A stretch of 6,751 nucleotides of DNA, taken from assembly GCA_905236495.1 (NCBI GenBank), contig CAJOPV010000211.1, positions 1 through 6,751 of the forward strand, in the 5' to 3' direction. A program made the position numbers and the translations under genes. This stretch comes from an uncultured Christensenellaceae bacterium (lineage in GTDB: Bacteria; Bacillota; Clostridia; Christensenellales; Aristaeellaceae). Of the stretch, positions 1 to 5,734 are shown in pieces (the stretch's first letter is position 1; each line of letters begins with the position of its first letter). The notes below the pieces were generated by a model. The model was not told the origin of the DNA and made no database searches. It saw only the letters and a list, made by a program, of their open reading frames with translations.

Positions 1-1
1 A

Positions 2-1927
2 GGCGCCCTGAACGGAGAGGGGCCGGACGGGAGCTGGACGGCGGACCTGCGCTTTGAAAGCGCCGAGGTCATGGCGGGCAAGCCCGCCCTGCCCGGCCTG
101 CCCGCCACCTTCGGGGAGGACGGAAAGACCCTTTGCCTCACCCTTTCCGACCCGGCGGGACCCCTGAAGGTGCGTCTGCTTTACACCCTCTTTGACGGCA
201 TCGCCGCCGTGATGCGCAGCGCCCGCATCGAAAACAGCGGCGATCAGCCCGTGACCCTCACCAACGCCATGAGCCTGTGCCTGGATATGCCGGACAGCCG
301 CTGGGACTTCATCACCCTAAGCGGCTCCTGGGCCCGGGAGCGCAGTGTTTATCGCCGTCCCCTCCAGCCGGGGCGCCAGGGGGTGGGCACCCTCTGCGGG
401 GCCAGCAGCCTGCAGCAGAGCCCCTTCCTGGCCCTGGCCCGGCCCCATTCCACCGAGGATCGGGGGGACGCCCTGGGGGCGGCCCTGATTTACAGCGGCA
501 ATTTCACCGCCCAGGCCTCGGTGTATCAGAACGATAACGCAAGGCTGCTGCTGGGCATCAACAATCAGGATTTCGCCTGGCGGCTGGAGGGCGGCGAAGC
601 CTTCCAGACCCCCGAAGCGGCGCTGGTGTATTCCACGGAGGGCCTGGGGGGCATGAGCCGCCAGTTTCACGCCCTGTGGGCGCGCCATTTGCTGCCCGGG
701 CAGTGGGTGAACGCCCATCGGCCCGTGCTGCTCAACAGCTGGGAGGCGGCATATTTCGATTTTGACGAAGACAAGCTGGTGGATATCGCAAAGTGCGCCG
801 CCAAGGCCGGGGTGGAGCTGTTCGTGATGGACGACGGATGGTTCGGTCATCGGGACGACGACAGCACCTCCCTGGGAGACTGGTATGTGGATCGGAAAAA
901 GCTGCCCGGGGGCCTCAAGCGCCTGGGCGATCGCATCCGGGCCCTGGGCTTGCAGTTCGGCATCTGGATGGAGCCGGAAATGGTCTCCCCGGAAAGCGAC
1001 CTGTTTAGGGCCCATCCCGATTGGGCCATCCGCATCCCGGGCCGGGAGCCCATTACCGCCCGGCACCAATTGACGCTGGATCTGAGCCGCCCGGATGTGC
1101 AGGATTACATTTTTGACGCCGTGGCTGCCACCCTGCGGGACAGCGGCGCGGCCTACCTCAAATGGGATATGAACCGCAATTTTTCCAACGTGGGCTCCGC
1201 TTACCTGCCTGCCGATCGGCAGCGGGAGCTGCCCCACCGCTATATCCTGGGCCTGTACGCCGTGACGGATCGGCTGGTGAAGGCGTTCCCGGAGGTGCTC
1301 ATCGAGGGCTGCTCCTCCGGCGGCGGGCGGTTCGACCCGGGCATGCTGTATTATGTGCCCCAGTTCTGGTGCTCCGACGACACCGACGCCCTGATGCGCT
1401 GCCGCATCCAGTACGGCACCAGCCTGTTCCTGCCCCCCTCCGCCATGGGCAGCCACGTCAGCGCCGTGCCCAATCACCAGACCGGGCGGGTAACGCCCCT
1501 GGAAAGCCGCTTCGCCGTAGCCCTGGGCGGATGTTTCGGGTATGAGCTGGACCCCCGAAAGCTGACGGAGGAGGAGCAAGCCGCCCTGCAGGGCCAGGTC
1601 CTTTTCGCCCGGGATACGGAAGAGCTGCGGGCTCACGGCAGTCTGTACCGCCTGCTATCTCCCTTTGAAGGGAACGAAACCGCCTGGATCACTGTGGCCC
1701 CCGATCAAAAGCGGGCTCTCTTCACCCTGGTGCGGGCCCTGGGCCAGGTGAATACCCCGCCGCCCCTGGTGCAGCTTCGGGGCCTGAACCGGGCATGGCG
1801 CTACCGGGTCCGGGAAACGGGAGAAAGCTACGGCGGGGACGAGCTTATGTCCGTGGGCCTTTTGTGCCCGCTGAAACAAGGGGACGCCCAAAGCGTGCTC
1901 TACACCCTGATTGCGGAGGAGGCTTGA
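2..1927 (+). CDS. GH36 alpha-galactosidase, 5'-truncated by the window edge
   Basis: Hydrolyses terminal alpha-1,6-galactose from raffinose-type sugars or from galactomannan and galactoglucomannan fragments. The frame is open from base 2, and family motifs begin before the ATG at 71, so that ATG is internal. The 641 visible residues lack roughly 90 of the ~730 usual for this family. In fragment numbering: the end of the N-terminal beta domain up to about 230; then the catalytic barrel with NSWEA (W247), MDDGWFG (D277, D278), WMEPEM, KWDMNR (nucleophile D389), EGCSSGGGRFD (435-445) and WCSDDTDA (acid/base D459); then a C-terminal beta domain with YGGDELM. The spacing of W247, D277/D278, D389 and D459 equals that recalled for W336, D366/D367, D478 and D548 of Geobacillus AgaA, a constant offset of 89. 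No export signal can be judged because the N-terminus is missing; the family is usually cytoplasmic. It is the first visible gene of the operon, and its last codons carry the ribosome binding site of the next gene. Family assignment is very secure; the natural substrate is inferred. Confidence 0.96.
   Translation, partial: GALNGEGPDGSWTADLRFESAEVMAGKPALPGLPATFGEDGKTLCLTLSDPAGPLKVRLLYTLFDGIAAVMRSARIENSGDQPVTLTNAMSLCLDMPDSRWDFITLSGSWARERSVYRRPLQPGRQGVGTLCGASSLQQSPFLALARPHSTEDRGDALGAALIYSGNFTAQASVYQNDNARLLLGINNQDFAWRLEGGEAFQTPEAALVYSTEGLGGMSRQFHALWARHLLPGQWVNAHRPVLLNSWEAAYFDFDEDKLVDIAKCAAKAGVELFVMDDGWFGHRDDDSTSLGDWYVDRKKLPGGLKRLGDRIRALGLQFGIWMEPEMVSPESDLFRAHPDWAIRIPGREPITARHQLTLDLSRPDVQDYIFDAVAATLRDSGAAYLKWDMNRNFSNVGSAYLPADRQRELPHRYILGLYAVTDRLVKAFPEVLIEGCSSGGGRFDPGMLYYVPQFWCSDDTDALMRCRIQYGTSLFLPPSAMGSHVSAVPNHQTGRVTPLESRFAVALGGCFGYELDPRKLTEEEQAALQGQVLFARDTEELRAHGSLYRLLSPFEGNETAWITVAPDQKRALFTLVRALGQVNTPPPLVQLRGLNRAWRYRVRETGESYGGDELMSVGLLCPLKQGDAQSVLYTLIAEEA
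1915..1922 (+). promoter_or_regulatory. Ribosome binding site of the CE2-like gene
   Basis: GGAGGAGG lies wholly inside the last codons of the alpha-galactosidase gene (encoding part of its Ala-Glu-Glu-Ala end) and is 9 bases before the ATG at 1932. It decides the start: the upstream in-frame TTG at 1911 overlaps the site and has no Shine-Dalgarno of its own. Confidence 0.8.
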
Positions 1928-1931
1928 TTTC

Positions 1932-2948
1932 ATGGCTTATATCGCTTTGCCCGATCCCCGGTTCACTTACCTGGGCCGCAGGGATGCAAACGAAGAAAAA
2001 ACCATGCTGTGGTGGAGCGGCTCCGGCGTGCGCTTTACCCTCAAATGCACCCATCTCATCGCCCGGGTGACATCTGCCCACAGAGATCACGCCGCCTGGC
2101 TGGGGGTAATGCTGGACGGGGCCCCGGTGGCCCGGATGCCCCTTTTGCGGGGCACCAGGGATTATCCGCTGCTGGCGGGCATGGAGGCGGGGGTTCCCCA
2201 CCAGGTCACCATCCTCAAGGATACCCAATGCGGCTACGACGAGGACGGCCCGGTGATCCTGGAGGGCATCGAGACGGACGGGGAGGTTTCCCCCGCCCCG
2301 GCCCGGCCTATGCTATTGGAATTCATCGGCGACAGCCTCACCGTAGGGGAAGGCACCCTGGGCCCCGAAAGCGGGCAGGAATGGCGCATGGTGTATATTT
2401 CCCACATGCCCGCCTTCCCCACCCTGGTATCGGAAGCCCTGGGGGCGGAGAAACGGGTCGTCGCCCTGGGGGGCTGGGGCGCGGCCCGGGGCTGGGACAA
2501 TAACCGGGACAGCTGCATCGGGCGGATCTATGATCGGCTTTGCGCCGTGATCCCCGGCGGCGACCGGCCCATAGACGCTGAGCGCCCCGCCGACGCCGTG
2601 ATCATCAACCTGGGCACCAACGACGCCACCGCCCTGTCCAATCTTACCGGGGCGGACCGAGAAGAAATGCTGCGGGAAATCCACGACCAGGCCATCGCCC
2701 TGATCCGCCTGGCCCGGAAGCGGAACCCCGAGGCCGTGATCCTGTGGGCCTACGGCCTGTGCGGGAATCAGCTGGAAAGCGCCCTTCGCCAGGCCGTTTC
2801 GGACAGCGGCGACGCCAATTGCCGCTACCTGCCCCTCACCATGGCGGAGGGCAACGGCAGCCGGTTCCACCCCAGCCGCAAAAGCCACGAGACCGCCGCC
2901 CGGGAGATCATCCGGGCGCTGAAAGCATCCCTGCCCGCCGCCGAATAA
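1932..2948 (+). CDS. CE2-like SGNH acetylesterase, no signal peptide
   Basis: Probably removes O-acetyl groups from hemicellulose oligosaccharides. The protein has 338 residues, a typical length for carbohydrate esterase family 2. Residues 1-125 resemble the CE2 N-terminal jelly roll: a Gly-Arg-x-Asp element near 12-15, then a WSGSGV strand. An SGNH hydrolase domain follows: block I GDSLTVG with nucleophile S135; block II glycine in LGGWG (180-181); block III GTND with N230; block V catalytic histidine in FHPS (H313). The acidic residue normally three places before that histidine is Ser (S310), which fits the Ser-His dyad reported for some CE2 enzymes such as Clostridium thermocellum CtCE2. 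No hydrophobic N-terminal segment exists, so it should act in the cytoplasm. It begins 4 bases after the alpha-galactosidase stop. Family CE2 is inferred from domain order and motifs; another SGNH esterase family is the alternative. Confidence 0.78.
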   Translation: MAYIALPDPRFTYLGRRDANEEKTMLWWSGSGVRFTLKCTHLIARVTSAHRDHAAWLGVMLDGAPVARMPLLRGTRDYPLLAGMEAGVPHQVTILKDTQCGYDEDGPVILEGIETDGEVSPAPARPMLLEFIGDSLTVGEGTLGPESGQEWRMVYISHMPAFPTLVSEALGAEKRVVALGGWGAARGWDNNRDSCIGRIYDRLCAVIPGGDRPIDAERPADAVIINLGTNDATALSNLTGADREEMLREIHDQAIALIRLARKRNPEAVILWAYGLCGNQLESALRQAVSDSGDANCRYLPLTMAEGNGSRFHPSRKSHETAAREIIRALKASLPAAE

Positions 2949-2950
2949 AA

Positions 2951-2955
2951 GGAGG
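2951..2955 (+). promoter_or_regulatory. Ribosome binding site of the GH5_4 gene
   Basis: GGAGG lies two bases after the TAA of the CE2-like gene and 8 bases before the ATG at 2964. It supports the first of the two tandem ATGs (2964, 2967) as the start and a tight stop-restart arrangement. Confidence 0.8.
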
Positions 2956-2963
2956 AAAGAACC

Positions 2964-3029
2964 ATGATGAAGCGTTTTGCCAGCCTGCTCCTTTGCCTTA
3001 TTCTCTGCGCCGTTCAACTGTCCGCCTGC
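2964..3029 (+). other. Lipoprotein signal peptide with lipobox (LSAC, Cys22)
   Basis: The first 22 codons encode a basic start (MMKR), a leucine-rich hydrophobic core and the lipobox Leu-Ser-Ala-Cys with Cys22 at 3027-3029. This is expected to direct lipidation and cleavage before Cys22. An ordinary type I cleavage a few residues later, after Ala-Glu-Ala, is a weaker alternative that would release the enzyme. Confidence 0.75.
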
Positions 3030-4184
3030 GTGGCGGAGGCCCTGCCCGCCGAGGAAATCACCGTGCCGGAGCTTACCATCGTGCAGCAGCCCATTCCCGA
3101 CAACGAGGCCATGGATTTTCTAAAGGAGATGGGCGTGGGCTGGAACCTGGGCAACACCTTTGACGCCCAAAAGGGCGATTGGAACCGCAACGCCGACGAA
3201 ATGACGGTGGAAACCAGCTGGGGCGTCCCCCGCACCACCGAAACCGTCTTCATTGCCCTGAAGGAAGCGGGCTTTTCCACCGTGCGCATCCCCGCCTCCT
3301 GGCACGATCATGTGGACGCGGATTTCAACATCAGCGAAAAATGGCTGAATCGCGTTCAGGAAGTGGTGGACATGGCCATCGCCCAGGATCTGCACGTGAT
3401 CTTGAACATCCATCACGACGAAAGCCAGTTCCTGCCCGCCTCCTCCCACTATGACGAATCCGCCCGCTACGTCTCCGCCGTATGGATGCAGCTTTCAGAG
3501 CGCTTCAAGGATTACGACGATCGGCTGATCTTTGAATCCCTGAACGAGCCCCGGCTCCTCGGCAGCAGTTACGAGTGGAATTTCAACCCCCTTATGCTCG
3601 AATGCCAGGACGCGGCGGACTGCCTGAACCGGCTGAACCAGCTGTTCGTTGATACGGTGCGCGCTTCCGGCGGGAACAACGCCCGGCGCTATCTCATGGT
3701 GCCCGCCTACGCCGCCGCCCCCCAGAACGCGGTGCGGGATTCCTTCATCCTCCCCACGGACACCGCCGACAACCGCATCATCGTTTCCGTCCACGCCTAT
3801 ACGCCCTATGATTTCGCCCTGAACATCCAGGGCGGAAAGCATTTTACCCTCAGCAACGACACCATGAAAAAGGAAATCGTCTCCTTTATGAATTCCCTGT
3901 ATAATCGTTACATCGTCAACGGCATCCCCGTGGTCATCGGCGAATTCGGCGCCCTGACCAAGCAGGATAATCTGCAGGACCGGGTGGATTGGACGGCCTT
4001 CTATGTAGCCGCCGCCAGCGCCCGGAACCTGCCCTGCCTGTGGTGGGATAACGGAGCTTTCAAGGGAACCGGGGAGCTGTTCGGCTTGCTGAACCGCACC
4101 AGCGGGGAATTTGCTTATCCCCAGATCGTGGAGGCCATCATCACCTACGGCGGCTATGACAGGCTGCCCGCCACCGTCCAGTAA
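2964..4184 (+). CDS. GH5 subfamily 4 endo-beta-1,4-glucanase/xyloglucanase, predicted lipoprotein
   Basis: An endo-acting hydrolase of beta-1,4-linked backbones; GH5_4 members cut cellulose derivatives, mixed-linkage glucan, xyloglucan and sometimes glucomannan. The 406 residues start with Lys-Arg and a hydrophobic stretch ending in the lipobox LSAC, so C22 is the likely lipidated residue and the enzyme should sit on the outer face of the membrane. A linker runs to about 50. The (beta/alpha)8 catalytic domain follows: GWNLGNTFDA (59-68), ETSWG, R108 in VRIPASWH, H150-H151 in NIHHDE, acid/base E195 in LNEPR, H277 and Y279 in VHAYTPYD, nucleophile E327 in VIGEFG and W360-W361. All the usual GH5 active-site residues are present. 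There is no carbohydrate-binding module or dockerin. It is the only complete product here with an export signal. Subfamily 4 is assigned from the ETSWG and WHxHVD-type motifs; exact substrate cannot be read from sequence. Confidence 0.92.
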   Translation: MMKRFASLLLCLILCAVQLSACVAEALPAEEITVPELTIVQQPIPDNEAMDFLKEMGVGWNLGNTFDAQKGDWNRNADEMTVETSWGVPRTTETVFIALKEAGFSTVRIPASWHDHVDADFNISEKWLNRVQEVVDMAIAQDLHVILNIHHDESQFLPASSHYDESARYVSAVWMQLSERFKDYDDRLIFESLNEPRLLGSSYEWNFNPLMLECQDAADCLNRLNQLFVDTVRASGGNNARRYLMVPAYAAAPQNAVRDSFILPTDTADNRIIVSVHAYTPYDFALNIQGGKHFTLSNDTMKKEIVSFMNSLYNRYIVNGIPVVIGEFGALTKQDNLQDRVDWTAFYVAAASARNLPCLWWDNGAFKGTGELFGLLNRTSGEFAYPQIVEAIITYGGYDRLPATVQ

Positions 4185-4192
4185 GCGCGTTC

Positions 4193-4198
4193 GGAGGG
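4193..4198 (+). promoter_or_regulatory. Ribosome binding site of the SASA esterase gene
   Basis: GGAGGG lies in the 20-base gap after the GH5_4 stop, 6 bases before the ATG at 4205, and fixes that start. The gap has no room for a terminator, so readthrough from the upstream gene is expected. Confidence 0.75.
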
Positions 4199-4204
4199 AA
4201 AGCC

Positions 4205-5719
4205 ATGCCGTCATTTCAGGTATCTCCCCTGTTTGGGGATCACGCCGTGCTCTGCCGGGGCAAGGAGATCCGCCTCTTCGGCACGGCGCCGGAGGGGGCA
4301 AACGTCACCGCCGAGCTGAAAAACGCACAGGGCCGCCTGCTGGGGCGGGATACCGCCCCGGCAAAAGAAGGCCGCTTCCTGCTTTACCTTCCGCCCCAGG
4401 AGGCCCAGGAGGGCTGCACCCTTGCCTTTTCCTGCGGCGGGGAGCAGGCGATCTGCCGGGATATCCTGATCGGCGAGGTGTATCTGGCGGGGGGCCAAAG
4501 CAATATGGAACTGGAGCTGCAAAACGCCGACGAGGGGCCGGAGCTGATCCGGACCCACGATATCCCCCAGGTGCGGTACTTTAACGTGCCCAAGTTCGCC
4601 CGCCCCGGCCCGGAGGCCGACGAAGCCAACCGCAGCGCCCGGTGGCACGCCGTGGCCCCCGGCTGGGCGAAGGACATGAGCGCTGTGGGCTACTTTTTCG
4701 CCGTAAAGCTGCATGAAACGCTGCAAACGCCCGTAGGCGTCATCGACTGCTACTGGGGCGGCACCTCCGTCACCTGCTGGATGGACGGGGAAGCCCTCTC
4801 CCGCACGGCGGAGGGGCAGCGGTATGTAAAGGAATACGACGAACAATGGGCCGGGAAATCCATGGAGGATTATTTACGGGAGGAAGGGGCCTTTTTCAGC
4901 GGCCTGGACGAATGGGCCAAGAAAGCGGACGCGCTTAAAAAGGCCCACCCCGAATATTCCACCAAGGAGATCAACGCCCTGATCGGCCCCTGCCCGCCCT
5001 GGAACCCCCCGGTAGGCGAGGGCTCTCCCTTCCGGCCCAAGGGCTTGTTCCATACCATGCTGGAGCGGGTGATCCCCGCCGCGCTGACGGGCGTGCTCTT
5101 TTACCAGGGGGAGGAGGATACCTGGCGCACCAAGCGCTACGATATCCTGCTCGCTTCCTTTATCCAGCGGCTGCGGGAGCTGTTTGTGGATGAAACGCTG
5201 CCCTTCCTGAACGTGCAGCTGCCCATGTGGATCGACGCCGCCGCGGAAAAGGACAGCCTCACCTGGCCTCCCCTGCGTCTGGCCCAGCAGCTGGTTTCCC
5301 GGCAGGTGGCCCATACCGATCTTGCCATCCTGCTGGATCAGGGGGAATTTGACAACATCCACCCCACCGACAAGCGGGTGGTAGGCGAAAGGCTGTGCGA
5401 TTGCGCCCTGCGGACGGTGTATGGCCTGCCTGCCCCCGCCGCCCCCGCCGCCGTGGGCAAATCCGCCCGGGACGGGGTGCTTCGCATCCTGCTGGATCAG
5501 CCCGTCACGGATCGGGGCCAGGGAGAATTTTGCATGGAGATCGCCGGGGAGGACGGGATTTTTCACCCGGCGGATACGGTGGTGGCTGGTCGGGAAATCT
5601 TTTTGTCCTGCCCCCAGGCGCCCCGGCCCGTCATGGCCCGCTATGCCTGGCGGGATTACGTGATCGTGCGCCTGTTCGGGGAAAACGGGCTGCCCCTGCG
5701 CCCGTTCCTGCTGCAATAA
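4205..5719 (+). CDS. Sialate O-acetylesterase-type (SASA) carbohydrate acetylesterase, possibly CE20-related
   Basis: A predicted carbohydrate O-acetylesterase of 504 residues, close to the usual length for this family. An N-terminal beta domain (about 5-85) opens with the typical SPLFxDHxVLxRGxxIRxxG pattern. The SGNH-type catalytic domain starts with GEVYLAGGQSNME, nucleophile S99, continues with WGGTSVTCWM and FYQGEED, and ends with D383-x-x-H386 in FDNIHPTDKR, so Ser, Asp and His are all present. A Pro-Ala-rich linker (408-418) leads to a C-terminal beta domain of about 85 residues. No signal peptide is visible, so it should be cytoplasmic. The database name 'sialate O-acetylesterase' reflects the fold. 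Its neighbours here are plant-glycan enzymes with no sialidase or sialic-acid genes, so a hemicellulose substrate is more likely. Xyloglucan acetylesterases of family CE20 share this architecture; membership is unproven. It is the second esterase of the operon and unrelated in sequence to the CE2-like one beyond the SGNH fold. Confidence 0.86.
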   Translation: MPSFQVSPLFGDHAVLCRGKEIRLFGTAPEGANVTAELKNAQGRLLGRDTAPAKEGRFLLYLPPQEAQEGCTLAFSCGGEQAICRDILIGEVYLAGGQSNMELELQNADEGPELIRTHDIPQVRYFNVPKFARPGPEADEANRSARWHAVAPGWAKDMSAVGYFFAVKLHETLQTPVGVIDCYWGGTSVTCWMDGEALSRTAEGQRYVKEYDEQWAGKSMEDYLREEGAFFSGLDEWAKKADALKKAHPEYSTKEINALIGPCPPWNPPVGEGSPFRPKGLFHTMLERVIPAALTGVLFYQGEEDTWRTKRYDILLASFIQRLRELFVDETLPFLNVQLPMWIDAAAEKDSLTWPPLRLAQQLVSRQVAHTDLAILLDQGEFDNIHPTDKRVVGERLCDCALRTVYGLPAPAAPAAVGKSARDGVLRILLDQPVTDRGQGEFCMEIAGEDGIFHPADTVVAGREIFLSCPQAPRPVMARYAWRDYVIVRLFGENGLPLRPFLLQ

Positions 5720-5721
5720 AA

Positions 5722-5726
5722 GGAGG
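5722..5726 (+). promoter_or_regulatory. Ribosome binding site of the GH5_37 gene
   Basis: GGAGG follows the TAA of the preceding gene by two bases and lies 8 bases before the TTG at 5735. This selects TTG 5735 over the in-frame TTG at 5729, which is only 2 bases away. The 12-base string across stop and site matches that at 2944-2955. Confidence 0.8.
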
Positions 5727-5734
5727 TTTTGCTC

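Noticed and set aside
71..73. ATG at 71 as the true start of the alpha-galactosidase.
   Set aside because: The frame is open to the window edge, no ribosome binding site precedes 71, and about 90 N-terminal residues of a GH36 enzyme would be missing.
317..1636. A 439-codon open frame on the minus strand opposite the alpha-galactosidase gene.
   Set aside because: Its translation is rich in Gly, Ala, His and Gln without recognisable domains, as expected opposite a GC-rich gene whose plus-strand frame holds a complete set of GH36 motifs.
1911..1931. TTG at 1911 as the start of the CE2-like gene, adding seven residues.
   Set aside because: The GGAGGAGG at 1915-1922 lies downstream of that TTG and is correctly spaced for the ATG at 1932; the added residues are basic and unlike the family.
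2964..4184. A beta-mannanase assignment (GH5_7 or similar) for the lipoprotein, suggested by the GH36 neighbour.
   Set aside because: The GWNLGNTFDA, ETSWG, WHDHVD and VHAYTPYDFA motifs are those of subfamily 4. Activity on glucomannan is still possible, but the mannanase subfamily is not supported.
4185..4204. Possible terminator or internal promoter in the longest intergenic gap.
   Set aside because: Only 20 bases, with no stem-loop followed by a T run and no -35/-10 pair; it is filled by the ribosome binding site.
5431..5455. GCC/CCC-rich tract that looks like a short tandem repeat.
   Set aside because: It encodes the Pro-Ala linker of the SASA esterase in frame and is too short and irregular to be called a repeat element.
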